A DNA stretch of 64,000 nucleotides, taken from the NCBI RefSeq assembly GCF_005116675.2, contig NZ_CP050699.1, positions 372,001-436,000 of the forward strand. The letters run 5' to 3'. The translations under genes were made by a program, and so were the position numbers. Below are positions 53,821 to 62,639 of the stretch, piece after piece. The DNA comes from Desulfosediminicola ganghwensis (lineage in GTDB: Bacteria; Desulfobacterota; Desulfobulbia; Desulfobulbales; Desulfocapsaceae). How positions within the stretch are numbered: position 1 is the stretch's first letter; every line of letters starts with the position of its first letter. A model generated the notes under the pieces. It searched no databases and was not told the DNA's origin. It saw only the letters and a program-made list of their open reading frames with translations.

Positions 53821-54618
53821 ATGCTTCAGATAGATAATTATGTGTATGCCGAAAGCCTGCAAGAGGCCTATGATATTCTGCAAACACAATCCGGCGCCAC
53901 CATCCTGGGCGGCTGTGGCTACCTGCGACTTGGCGGCCGGAAGATTGCCACGGCAATCGACTTGAGCCGACTGGATCTTGACTACGTCCGCGAAACCGGC
54001 CAGGACATTGAAATAGGCGCCATGACCAGCCTGAGGACTCTGGAGACTGCTGCTCTCATCCAACAGCTCTCGAGCGGGGTACTTTCAAAAAGTGTCGCCA
54101 ACATAGTCGGTATCCAGTTGAGAAATGGTGTCACCATAGGCGGCACTGTGGCCGGTCGGTACCCTTTCTCAGATCCAATCACGGCCCTGATGGCACTCGA
54201 AGCGGTGCTGGTCTTTCATAACCATGGCCGGATCAGTCTGAAAGATTTTCTGGCGGGTAAAGGAGTAAAAGATATTCTGGTCAAAGTGGTCATCCCGAAA
54301 AGCGACAGTCTGGGAGCATATCAGTCTGTTCGCCGCTCGCATACCGATTACGCCATCTTAAACACCGCCGTTACCCGGAAAAACGACCATTTCAAGATTA
54401 TTGTCGGTTGCCGTCCCGGACGTTCAGCCTCTGCCGTCAAGGCAGAGAATTACCTGAATGAGCACGGCCTTACCGGTGAAAGTGCTCTGGAGGCCGGCCG
54501 ACTCGCCGCCGATGAGCTGAAGTTTGGAGACAATCCGCGCGGCAGCGGTGACTACAGAAAAGCGATTTGCTCGGTACTGGTACAACGTGCCCTGATGGAG
54601 GTTATGAATGCAGCTTGA
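53821..54618 (+). CDS. Xanthine dehydrogenase-type FAD-binding subunit
   Basis: The 265-residue protein has the FAD-binding domain of the molybdenum hydroxylase family. The first FAD loop is TILGGCGYLRLG, the second is IVGIQLRNGVTIGGTVAGRYPFSDP, and a CO-dehydrogenase-FAD C-terminal domain follows. The usual AGGTDL of this loop is replaced by GGCGYL. It passes electrons from the 2Fe-2S subunit to NAD or another acceptor. It overlaps the next gene by 11 bp. Confidence 0.9.
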   Translation: MLQIDNYVYAESLQEAYDILQTQSGATILGGCGYLRLGGRKIATAIDLSRLDLDYVRETGQDIEIGAMTSLRTLETAALIQQLSSGVLSKSVANIVGIQLRNGVTIGGTVAGRYPFSDPITALMALEAVLVFHNHGRISLKDFLAGKGVKDILVKVVIPKSDSLGAYQSVRRSHTDYAILNTAVTRKNDHFKIIVGCRPGRSASAVKAENYLNEHGLTGESALEAGRLAADELKFGDNPRGSGDYRKAICSVLVQRALMEVMNAA

Positions 54619-55057
54619 AACAACAATCAATGGCAGACCGGTACCCCTGACTTTTGCTGCAGGTGAATTTTTATCCGAAACCTTGAGGCGTTACGGATAT
54701 CTGAGCGTGAAAGAAGGGTGCGACACAGGTTCATGCGGCCTCTGTACCGTCTGGCTTGATGGCTCACCTGTTCTCTCCTGTTCCATTCTCACAGCCCGAT
54801 GCGGTGGCAAAGAAATTACCACCATAGAGGCCCTTCAGACTGAGGCCGAAGAGTTTGGTCGCTTTATGGTTGCCGAAGGTGCAGAGCAGTGCGGCTTCTG
54901 TGCCCCGGGATTTACCCTGACCGTGCTGGCCATGAAACGGGAACTGGTTGACCCCGACGAAAAAGAAATCAGCCATTATCTTGCCGGAAACCTCTGTCGT
55001 TGTTCCGGTTACCAGGGCCAGATGCGGGCAATCAAAAAATATATGGGGGTGAAGTAA
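54608..55057 (+). CDS. Xanthine dehydrogenase-type 2Fe-2S subunit
   Basis: The 149-residue protein has both clusters. The plant-type 2Fe-2S site is at GCDTGSCGLCTVWLDG with a fourth Cys in VLSC. The helical 2Fe-2S site is at QCGFCAPGF and NLCRCSGYQG. It relays electrons from the molybdenum centre to the FAD subunit. Its stop codon overlaps the start of the catalytic subunit (TAATG). Confidence 0.94.
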   Translation: MQLETTINGRPVPLTFAAGEFLSETLRRYGYLSVKEGCDTGSCGLCTVWLDGSPVLSCSILTARCGGKEITTIEALQTEAEEFGRFMVAEGAEQCGFCAPGFTLTVLAMKRELVDPDEKEISHYLAGNLCRCSGYQGQMRAIKKYMGVK

Positions 55058-57366
55058 TGAAGTATGTAGGAAAAGGAATCCCCAAAATTGACGGCCTGGC
55101 ACTGGTAAAGGGCAAGCCTGCGTATACCAGTGACCTTGATATCAACGACAATGCGCTGATCGTCAAGATCCTGCGCAGTCCCCATGCCAAGGCGAGAATT
55201 ATCGGCATCGACGCCAGCACGGCATTGGCCATGACCGGTGTCGAGTGTGTCCTGACCCACGAAGATGTTCCGAAAACCCGTTTCACCCTTGCCGGTCAGT
55301 CATTTCCCGAGCCCTCCCCCTACGACCGCAGGATTCTTGATGACCGGGTACGTTATGTCGGCGACGAAGTTGCCATCGTTGCAGCTGTGGACGAAGCCAC
55401 TGCCATGGAGGCACTTGCCACGATCAAGGTTGATTATCAGGTTGAAACTCCGGCGCTCGACCTGAACGAAGCCATCGACAGCGAACACCTGGTGCACGAC
55501 TATGAGGTGCACACCAACTTCCCCATCGGCCATGACGCCACACGCAACATTGCCGCCAGCCATTACAGCGAGCAGGGCGATGTAGAAGCTGAACTTGCCG
55601 CGAGTGATGTGGTGGTTGAAGAGATATACAATACCCAGGCCCAGGCCCATGCCATGATGGAGACCTACCGTGCCACCACCTCGCTTGATGTCAACGGTCG
55701 TCTGCAGGTCATGAGCTCCACCCAGATTCCCTACCACGTGCGTCGGCATCTCTCCCGGATACTCGATATCCCAAAGAGCAGGATCAAGATCCTCAAGCCC
55801 CGCCTGGGTGGTGGCTTTGGCGGCAAGCAGACCGCCTCTGTCGAGCTCTTTCCGGCTATCGTCACCATGAAGACGGGCAAGCCGGCCAAAATCGTCTACA
55901 CCCGCCCGGAAACGTTTGCCTGCGCCACCAGCCGACACGCCATGCAGCTCAAGGTTCGTCTCGGTGCTGACCGCGACGGTACCATCCGTGCAGTGGACAT
56001 CTATTGCCTCTCCGACACCGGTGCCTACGGCGAACACGCCCCCACTGTATTCTGGGTTGTTGGTCAGAAAACCCTGCCCCTTTACGGCAAGGCAAAATCG
56101 TGCCGTTACCACGGCCATGCTGTTTACACCAACAAATCACCTGCTGGCGCACTGCGCGGGTATGGCGCAACCCAGGGCACTTTTGCGCTGGAGTCTGCCA
56201 TAAACCAACTGGCCGCCGAGCTGGATATAGACCCGGCCGAGTTACGACTGAAAAACCTGTTGAATGAAGGCGAGTCCCACCCGGAGCTTTGCGGTTCCTC
56301 CCCGGAAAAGAACGCTACCCTGGCCAGTAGCAGCCTGCACCGCTGTATAAAGAGAGGTCGTGAACTGATAGGCTGGCCAAAAAACTACTCGGCTGTAAAA
56401 ATCAGCGAGAATAAAGTCCGCGGCTATGGCATGTCGGTCACCATGCAGGGCTCCGGAATTTCCGGAATCGACACCGCCTCGGCACTTATCAAGCTGAATG
56501 AAGACGGTTTCTTCACCCTCTCCCACTCCGCCTCGGACATGGGCCAGGGTTCCGATACTGTCCTCAACCAGATCGCCGCCGAAATTCTGGAAGTAGAAAT
56601 GGAGCAGGTGGTCGTCACCAGCTTTGACCTGGACACCAGCCCGTATGACCCTGGTGCCTATGCCTCAAGCGGCGCCTACGTCACCGGCCATGCCACCCTG
56701 CTTGCCGCACATGACCTGGTCCGCCAGATGTGCGAGTCAGCTGCTAAAGCACTGAATGTTACTATAGATAGCGTTGAATATGCCGGAGGGGTGCTCACCA
56801 GCGATAACAAGAGCATGACCATTTCCGAGCTGGCCGCCCACCTCTGCTCCCAGGGTGGCATGGACATCCTGGTCGGTAAAGGCACCTTCGGCAGCGAGAC
56901 CTCTCCACCACCTTTTATAGCAGGTTTTGCCGAAGTTGAGGTTGACCTTGAGACCGGCAAGTCGATGGTCACCGATTACGTGGCTGTGGTTGACTGCGGC
57001 AAGGTGCTCAATGAGAATCTCGCGCGCATCCAGGTGGAAGGCGGCGTCGTGATGGGTATCGGCATGGGTCTATATGAAGATGTTCGCTTCAGCTCCAAAG
57101 GTAGACTGGCGACGGCGTCCTTTATGGAGTACCGAATTCCATCACGTGAAGATTTTGGCCGCATCCGTGTCGAATTCGAAGAGAGCCATGAGCCAACCGG
57201 CCCTTACGGCGCCAAGTCCATCGGTGAAGTGGTCTGCAATACTCCGCCACCGGCCATTGCCCATGCAATTGCCAACGCCACCGGCCAGTGGCATAGAAAA
57301 CTGCCCATCCTGGCAGAAGATGTACTGCTGGCATACATCAGGAAAAGAGAAACAGAGCATGAGTGA
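55057..57366 (+). CDS. Molybdenum hydroxylase catalytic subunit (xanthine dehydrogenase type)
   Basis: From the ATG at 55057 the protein has 769 residues. It shows GKPAYTSDLDIND, the LGGGFGGKQTASVELFP molybdopterin-cytosine-dinucleotide contact, DMGQGSDTVLNQIAAEIL and the active-site Glu in GPYGAKSIGEVV near the C-terminus. It hydroxylates a purine-like substrate at Mo. The yqeB and yqeC genes downstream mark it as a selenium-dependent hydroxylase in which the Mo carries a selenido ligand. The exact substrate (xanthine, hypoxanthine or nicotinate) is uncertain, but the facing purine permease favours a purine. Confidence 0.92.
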   Translation: MKYVGKGIPKIDGLALVKGKPAYTSDLDINDNALIVKILRSPHAKARIIGIDASTALAMTGVECVLTHEDVPKTRFTLAGQSFPEPSPYDRRILDDRVRYVGDEVAIVAAVDEATAMEALATIKVDYQVETPALDLNEAIDSEHLVHDYEVHTNFPIGHDATRNIAASHYSEQGDVEAELAASDVVVEEIYNTQAQAHAMMETYRATTSLDVNGRLQVMSSTQIPYHVRRHLSRILDIPKSRIKILKPRLGGGFGGKQTASVELFPAIVTMKTGKPAKIVYTRPETFACATSRHAMQLKVRLGADRDGTIRAVDIYCLSDTGAYGEHAPTVFWVVGQKTLPLYGKAKSCRYHGHAVYTNKSPAGALRGYGATQGTFALESAINQLAAELDIDPAELRLKNLLNEGESHPELCGSSPEKNATLASSSLHRCIKRGRELIGWPKNYSAVKISENKVRGYGMSVTMQGSGISGIDTASALIKLNEDGFFTLSHSASDMGQGSDTVLNQIAAEILEVEMEQVVVTSFDLDTSPYDPGAYASSGAYVTGHATLLAAHDLVRQMCESAAKALNVTIDSVEYAGGVLTSDNKSMTISELAAHLCSQGGMDILVGKGTFGSETSPPPFIAGFAEVEVDLETGKSMVTDYVAVVDCGKVLNENLARIQVEGGVVMGIGMGLYEDVRFSSKGRLATASFMEYRIPSREDFGRIRVEFEESHEPTGPYGAKSIGEVVCNTPPPAIAHAIANATGQWHRKLPILAEDVLLAYIRKRETEHE

Positions 57367-58084
57367 ACACCAGTCATTTCTGAGCAGCCTGAAGATCCGC
57401 CGGGGCGAAGTGATCAGCCTGGTCGGTGCCGGAGGTAAAACCTCGCTGATGTACAGGCTCGCCGAAGAGGGGAGAGCTATCGACTGGCGGGTGCTGGTAA
57501 CAACCAGCACCCGCATTCTCACCCCAAGACCAGAGCAGTATGATCTGCTCGACCTCAGCGGCGGAATCCTGGCTGATAAAGATTCGCTCCCGCCCGGCAT
57601 TTATGTTACCGGAGTTCCTGATAGCGATCCCGCAAAAATGCGGGGTGTTGCCATGGAGTTGCTCTACTATCACCTGAATCGTTTTGACCTGGTACTGATA
57701 GAGGCTGACGGCTCTGCCGGTAAACCCCTCAAGGGATGGCAAGCTACCGAACCGGTTGTTCCGCACTTTACCAGCAGCACAGTCGGAGTGCTCGACATCC
57801 AGACCATCGGCAGAACCATAGACGACTCACTGGTGCACAGGCCTGGCCTGTTTTCCCTGCTGACCGGCGGCTCCGAGGGTGACATGGTCAGCCTTGGTCA
57901 TCTCCTGCGAGTCATCACCCAGAGTGAGGGATTGTTTAAAGATTCTGTTGGAGCGGAAAAGCTGTTTATCAACAAAGTCGAAAGCAGGGCAGATCAACAG
58001 CAGACCGATCTCCTTACAACTCAGATCGAAAACGTGCAGGTCACGGCAGGCAGTGTTCAGCAGGGAACGATCTATGGCTCGTAG
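57359..58084 (+). CDS. yqeC: Selenium-dependent hydroxylase accessory protein YqeC
   Basis: The 241-residue protein begins with a P-loop (VISLVGAGGKTSLMYRLAEE), then RVLVTTSTRI, and carries FDLVLIEADGSAGKPLKGW, all YqeC hallmarks. The start at 57359 overlaps the catalytic subunit gene by 8 bp, so translation is coupled. YqeC is part of the conserved gene set marking selenium-dependent molybdenum hydroxylases; its biochemical step is not firmly known. Longer in-frame starts inside the upstream gene are rejected. Confidence 0.88.
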   Translation: MSEHQSFLSSLKIRRGEVISLVGAGGKTSLMYRLAEEGRAIDWRVLVTTSTRILTPRPEQYDLLDLSGGILADKDSLPPGIYVTGVPDSDPAKMRGVAMELLYYHLNRFDLVLIEADGSAGKPLKGWQATEPVVPHFTSSTVGVLDIQTIGRTIDDSLVHRPGLFSLLTGGSEGDMVSLGHLLRVITQSEGLFKDSVGAEKLFINKVESRADQQQTDLLTTQIENVQVTAGSVQQGTIYGS

Positions 58085-58670
58085 CATTGACGCGGTTATA
58101 CTTGCTGCCGGTCTCTCCAAAAGGATGGGGTGTGATAAACTGTTGCTGCCGGTTGCCGGTTCAACACTCTTTGGTATTTTTCTATCCCGGTTCCCCTTCT
58201 CGCTCTTTGCCAAAACAGTAGTTATTGTGGCAAACGATGAGGTCGCAGGAATCTGCCGGAACTTTCCCGTTGGCATCTGCCATAACGACACACCCGAAAA
58301 GGGGCAGGCCCATTCCATCCACCTTGGCCTTGCCAACACGACACCGGGAAACCCTATCCTGTTCAGTGTGGCTGACCAGCCGCTGATACGTCATGAAACG
58401 ATATCGCGGCTCGTTGAAATATCTTTAGAAAATCCTGGCTCAATTATTCAGCCCAGAGTTGATTCCCTCCCCGGTAATCCCGTTATTTTCCCGGCCGATT
58501 TGCGAGATGAGCTGGCCGGGCTGGCAGGAGACTCAGGCGGCAGGGAAATCATCCGGCACCATAACCGGCGGGTCACCTGGCTCGATCTCGACTCTGCAGA
58601 CCAGTTTTTTGATATCGATACTCCCGAAGAGTATCAAGAGTTCCTGAGACAATGGCCCAATCACCACTGA
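58074..58670 (+). CDS. Molybdenum cofactor cytidylyltransferase-like protein (MocA family)
   Basis: The 198-residue nucleotidyltransferase has the signature AVILAAGLSKRMGCDKLLLP and the metal-binding VADQPLI. It ends with GREIIRHHNRRVTWLDLDSADQFFDIDTPEEY. MocA adds CMP to molybdopterin, which the hydroxylase class here requires. The start at 58074 overlaps the yqeC end by 11 bp, so the two are coupled. Confidence 0.9.
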   Translation: MARSIDAVILAAGLSKRMGCDKLLLPVAGSTLFGIFLSRFPFSLFAKTVVIVANDEVAGICRNFPVGICHNDTPEKGQAHSIHLGLANTTPGNPILFSVADQPLIRHETISRLVEISLENPGSIIQPRVDSLPGNPVIFPADLRDELAGLAGDSGGREIIRHHNRRVTWLDLDSADQFFDIDTPEEYQEFLRQWPNHH

Positions 58671-59470
58671 TCATTGTCCGGGGCGGTGGCGATATTGCCA
58701 CAGGGACCATCTGCCGTCTGCATAACTGCGGTTTCAGGTTATTGGTGCTGGAGGTTGCCAACCCGACAGCAATCCGCCGTACTGTCTCCATAAGCGAAAC
58801 CCTGCAGCTTGGCAGCCATAACGTCGAAGGGGTGAAGGCAGAGCGGATTGAGCGAGTGGCAGATTGCGAGCGTATTTGGCAAAATAGCCGGGTACCGGTC
58901 ATAGTTGACCCGAACGCTGACTGCCTCGGTACACTTGCCACCCAGCCTTCCTGTATCGTTGATGCCATCCTGGCAAAAAAAAACCTCGGTACCACCATCG
59001 ACATGGCGCCGATAACCATCGGGATCGGCCCGGGTTTCACCGCTGGCCTAGATGTCCACGCAGTGATAGAGACCAACCGCGGGCATGACCTGGGCAGAAT
59101 TATATACACGGGTAGCGCCACGGCCAACACCAGCATTCCGGCTGAAGTTGGCGGCTTTTCCAAAGAGCGGGTGCTGTATGCCACCCAAGCCGGTACGTTC
59201 AGGCTGATGAGAGATATCGGCAGCGTCGTTTACCAGGATGAACTGCTGGCAAAAATAGGCAACTCCCCAGTTATCGCCCCATTCACAGGGCTGGTCCGGG
59301 GCATTCTTCGCGATGGAACCACCGTACACAAGGGGTTGAAAATTGCCGACATCGACCCACGCCTGGACGAGTTGAAGAACTGCTGGACTATCTCCGACAA
59401 AGCCCGTAGCATAGGCGGTAGTGTGCTCGAAGCCTTTCTTGCGCTACAAGTTCGCAACACCAGTCTCTAA
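58652..59470 (+). CDS. yqeB: Selenium-dependent molybdenum hydroxylase system protein YqeB
   Basis: The 272-residue protein opens with IIVRGGGDIATGTICRLHNCGF, the YqeB hallmark. It continues with VVEVANPTAIRRTVSI-like LEVANPTAIRRTVS, CIVDAILAKKNLGTTIDMAP, GIGPGFTAGLDVHAVIET and RGHDLGRIIYTGSATANT. YqeB genes occur only with selenium-dependent molybdenum hydroxylases, in the conserved set with yqeC and xdhC. It overlaps mocA by 19 bp. The chemistry is unproven. Confidence 0.88.
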   Translation: MAQSPLIIVRGGGDIATGTICRLHNCGFRLLVLEVANPTAIRRTVSISETLQLGSHNVEGVKAERIERVADCERIWQNSRVPVIVDPNADCLGTLATQPSCIVDAILAKKNLGTTIDMAPITIGIGPGFTAGLDVHAVIETNRGHDLGRIIYTGSATANTSIPAEVGGFSKERVLYATQAGTFRLMRDIGSVVYQDELLAKIGNSPVIAPFTGLVRGILRDGTTVHKGLKIADIDPRLDELKNCWTISDKARSIGGSVLEAFLALQVRNTSL

Positions 59471-59528
59471 GTTACAGGAACAATAACCCACTCCGGCAAC
59501 CTTAACGCCACAGCACTTCCACAACATC

Positions 59529-60356
59529 ATGGAACACCAAGTCATTCAGACACTTACCACCTGTATTGAAAACAATATTCCCGTGGCGCTGGTCACAGTA
59601 ATCGCCAACACCGGTTCCTCACCCGGCAAGCCCGGTGCTATCATGACAGTGCAGCCCAATGGTGAGACCTGCGGCACCATAGGTGGCGGCAACCTGGAAC
59701 ATCAGGTTATAGCCAAAGCACTCGGCTGTCTTGAAAATGGTGAAAGCACTGAGATGCACTATTCCCTAAGCCCCGGCGGCGACCTTGGTATGCGTTGTGG
59801 TGGAGAACTCAGACTTTTCATACGGGTTTTCGGCAACCTGCCGCAGCTGGTCATCGTCGGCGCCGGCCATATAGGTCTGGAATTGTATCAACTCGCCCTT
59901 CAGCAGCATTTTGAGGTAGTGGTTATAGACGACAGACCCGATCTTCTCAATAGCGAGAGATTCAGCAGGGCCGAAAAAATAGTTACCGACGATATCCCCC
60001 AGGCAATCAGCGCACTCACCATCACCCCCAACACTTTCATCACCATCGCCACCCGCTCCCACGAACTGGATAAGCAGGCTCTGGCCGCGGCTGCGAAAAC
60101 CGACGCCCCTTACATAGGCATGATCGGCAGTCGCCAGAAAGTACGACACACTTTCAACTATCTGCTTGAGCAGGGAATTGCCAAACAAAAAATAGCGAAA
60201 CTCTACGCCCCGATGGGCCTTGATATCGCCTCCATCCTGCCCAGGGAGATCGCCCTCAGTATCATGAGTGAAATTCTGCTGGTGAAAAATAAAGGGTCAC
60301 TTCAGCATATGCGACAGGTAAAAGATGCTGCCGCCACACTTGCCGAACTTGAATAG
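59529..60356 (+). CDS. XdhC/CoxI-family molybdenum cofactor sulfur-insertion protein
   Basis: The 275-residue protein has the XdhC N-terminal domain (TGSSPGKPGAIM, CGTIGGGNLEHQV, RCGGELRLFI) and a Rossmann domain (LVIVGAGHIGLELYQLA). A C-terminal APMGLDIASILPREIALSIMSEIL block completes it. XdhC binds molybdenum cofactor and delivers it in terminal-ligand-loaded form, here probably with selenium. It is the last gene of the operon, ended by a strong terminator. Confidence 0.9.
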   Translation: MEHQVIQTLTTCIENNIPVALVTVIANTGSSPGKPGAIMTVQPNGETCGTIGGGNLEHQVIAKALGCLENGESTEMHYSLSPGGDLGMRCGGELRLFIRVFGNLPQLVIVGAGHIGLELYQLALQQHFEVVVIDDRPDLLNSERFSRAEKIVTDDIPQAISALTITPNTFITIATRSHELDKQALAAAAKTDAPYIGMIGSRQKVRHTFNYLLEQGIAKQKIAKLYAPMGLDIASILPREIALSIMSEILLVKNKGSLQHMRQVKDAAATLAELE

Positions 60357-60380
60357 TTCGTTCTCTTCTCCACCAAAAAA

Positions 60381-60417
60381 AATGGCCGATGCGGTAAAAA
60401 CCGCATCGGCCATTTTC
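60381..60417. terminator. Strong bidirectional terminator
   Basis: A perfect 14-bp stem, AATGGCCGATGCGG (60381-60394) with CCGCATCGGCCATT (60401-60414), has a 6-nt loop and A- and T-rich flanks. It separates the convergent XdhC-family and permease genes. Confidence 0.9.
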
Positions 60418-60495
60418 TATTCATACACCTCTTTCCAGTTAGTCAGTGTATTAGATTATCTCAGGCGAATAGCCACAATGCCCCAGAAACACTGA

Positions 60496-61815
60496 TTAAT
60501 CACGAAGCCTCTCAGGCAACACCATATTCAGAAAAATTGCCAATACAGCAGCCGGCAAAATACCTGAGGTCAACAGGATTTTTGCTGTAGCCGGTACATG
60601 CTGCAGCGCATCCGGAACAGCCTGCAAGCCAATACCGATTGAAAGGGAAATCGCCAGAATCAGCATATTGCGCCTATCCCAGGTCACCTCACTCAGCATC
60701 GTCACACCGGCGGAGACAACCATGCCAAACATAACAATAACACCGCCGCCAAGAACAGCGATAGGCATGGCCGAAATGAGTGCACCAACTTTTGGCACCA
60801 GACCCGCCAGGACGAGAAACAGGGCACCAAAGGTCACTACGTGTCGACTCATAACACCGGTCATGGTGATGAGACCGACATTCTGGCTAAAAGAAGTATT
60901 GGGCAAACCGCCAAAAATTCCGCCAAGCACTGTTCCGATACCATCTGCCATTGTTCCGCCTGAGATCTCTTTATCGGTTGCCTCACGCCCGGCACCACCC
61001 TTGGTAATTCCTGAGATATCACCAACAGTTTCAATGGCCGAAACAAAAGACATCAGACACATACCGATAATCGCTGCGGCATGAAACTCTACCCCGAACT
61101 TAAACGGAGAAGGCATCTCGAACCAGGGTGCATGACCAACTTTGCCAAAATCGACCATACCCATCGGGATTGCAACCAGGTAACCAATTACCAGGGCAAT
61201 GAGAACGGCGGCACTTGAAACAACGCCCCGGGTAAAAAACTTCAAACCCATGGTGACCACGATAACGATCAGGGCGAGAGACCAGTGGGCCAAGCTGCCG
61301 AACTCAGGCGTACCCATCAAAGGTACACCGCCTGCGGCATATTTAATACCGACAGGGAGCAGGGTAAGGCCAATGGTAAGTACCACCACTCCGGTAACAA
61401 GAGGTGGCAGGAAGTTACGGATTTTGCCAATCACGGTACCCAATAGAAAGTGAAAAAGACCACCAACAATAACGCCACCGAAAAGTGCCGGCATACCTGC
61501 AGACTGAACCAGAGGAATCATGATCGGAATAAAGGCAAAACTGGTTCCCTGAACAATCGGCAGTCTTGCACCAATGGGACCAATACCTATGGTCTGCAAC
61601 AGGGTGGCAATACCGGCAAAGACCATGACAATCTGAATCATATAGACCATCTCGCTTGAGCCAAAAGCGAACCCGGCTGCAAGAGCAATGATAATCGCAG
61701 GGGTAACATTGCTGGCAAACATGGCCAGCACGTGTTGAATACCCAAAGGGATAGACTGGTGTAACGGTGGCAGATAATTAGGATCTCGTAACTGTTTCGA
61801 ACGCTCGCTTCCCAT
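60496..61815 (-). CDS. NCS2-family purine/uracil permease
   Basis: The 439-residue protein has about 12-14 helices. NCS2 features are SIPLGIQHVLAMFASNVTPAIII at the start, the signature IQGTSFAFIPIMIPLVQS, ETVGDISGITK and GGLPNTSFSQNVGLI with the substrate-contacting residues. It imports a purine (xanthine, uric acid) or uracil with protons. It faces the molybdenum hydroxylase operon, so a purine is the likely substrate. GAGGATTCCTG precedes the ATG. Confidence 0.93.
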   Translation of the reverse strand: MGSERSKQLRDPNYLPPLHQSIPLGIQHVLAMFASNVTPAIIIALAAGFAFGSSEMVYMIQIVMVFAGIATLLQTIGIGPIGARLPIVQGTSFAFIPIMIPLVQSAGMPALFGGVIVGGLFHFLLGTVIGKIRNFLPPLVTGVVVLTIGLTLLPVGIKYAAGGVPLMGTPEFGSLAHWSLALIVIVVTMGLKFFTRGVVSSAAVLIALVIGYLVAIPMGMVDFGKVGHAPWFEMPSPFKFGVEFHAAAIIGMCLMSFVSAIETVGDISGITKGGAGREATDKEISGGTMADGIGTVLGGIFGGLPNTSFSQNVGLITMTGVMSRHVVTFGALFLVLAGLVPKVGALISAMPIAVLGGGVIVMFGMVVSAGVTMLSEVTWDRRNMLILAISLSIGIGLQAVPDALQHVPATAKILLTSGILPAAVLAIFLNMVLPERLRD

Positions 61816-61903
61816 CAGGAATCCTCTTCGTGTTGATTGCTTGATATGGTCTGAAAATTGGCCGAGTTACTACAAAGTGAGAATTGGGCCAAAAAACCCG
61901 CAT

Positions 61904-61932
61904 TTTTAACAGATTCGGGAACCTGCTGTCAA
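61904..61932 (-). promoter_or_regulatory. Sigma-70-like promoter for the purine permease
   Basis: On the minus strand TTGACA (61932-61927) is followed after 17 bp by TTAAAA (61909-61904), about 90 bp before the permease start. The -10 is imperfect. Confidence 0.5.
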
Positions 61933-62092
61933 CCCCTCTTTACATTTTTGTATAAGTTTTCGATTTTACAGAGCCAAATAAAAGCCCGCAAATTGACGAG
62001 ATAGGGAGAGCTGCCCGATGCAGACGTCCATATCCCGGGCAGTCAGCCGGAATTTCACGGAAAATTGCAATATAAGCAAAGGGAGGGAGCGA

Positions 62093-62317
62093 TTAATTCC
62101 GAAGACGACTTAGAGGGATGGCGTGAATACGCCGTAAATCTTTGTTGAGTTGGAAATACCTATTGTTGATGGTTCCATCGAGGACAAGCCATCTGTTATC
62201 GGTAAACATCCCGGTGGTGGCCTGAATGGAGCCATAGACCTCGACACCTATTGCCCGAATATCGATTGTTTTTTCGTCTCAATACTCCTCTGCACTGAAC
62301 AGGGAGACAATATCCAC
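62093..62317 (-). pseudogene. Possible degenerate small gene with in-frame TGA
   Basis: On the minus strand one frame from GTG at 62317 to TAA at 62093-62095 reads MDIVSLFSAEEY, a TGA at 62279-62281, then DEKTIDIRAIGVEVYG, GMFTDNRWLVLDG and NKDLRRIHAIPLSRLRN. The amino-acid pattern looks like a real small beta-rich protein, better than other frames here. There is no convincing ribosome-binding site. It could be a decayed gene, a selenocysteine-containing product, or chance. A second frame upstream (ATG near 62400) reads MSGGDVAGKKAAISRQYEP before drifting, hinting at a frameshifted 5' end. Confidence 0.35.
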
Positions 62318-62639
62318 ATCACCGTGGGTTCATACTGTCTACTTATCGCCGCTTTTTTTCCGGCCACATCTCCACCCGACATCAAACGAAGTGCTTTATA
62401 TTTAAAATGTTACGAAAACAATATATTAAGCCAAACACACTCCTTCTTATCCATAAAAAACAGGTTGCTTTATGCCTCTGTGTTCTTCCCGCCACGTCCT
62501 CATTGTCGATTATTCACCAGAGAACAGCAATAGCCCTTGAGCGCTGACATTATTGCGGTTTTAATAGAACATTCAACCACTCATCATTACGCCGTCTCAT
62601 TCACTGAAGTCTTCGAAAAATCTAACTATCGAGGAACAT

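Noticed and set aside
61816-62092. Purine or xanthine riboswitch upstream of the permease
   Set aside because: No conserved aptamer core could be recognised by eye. A covariance-model search would be needed; a hit would overturn this.
62150-62533. Plus-strand open frame of 127 codons upstream of the YchF-like gene
   Set aside because: It has a TTG start with no ribosome-binding site and Cys/Phe/Pro-rich composition. It is antisense to the better minus-strand frame.
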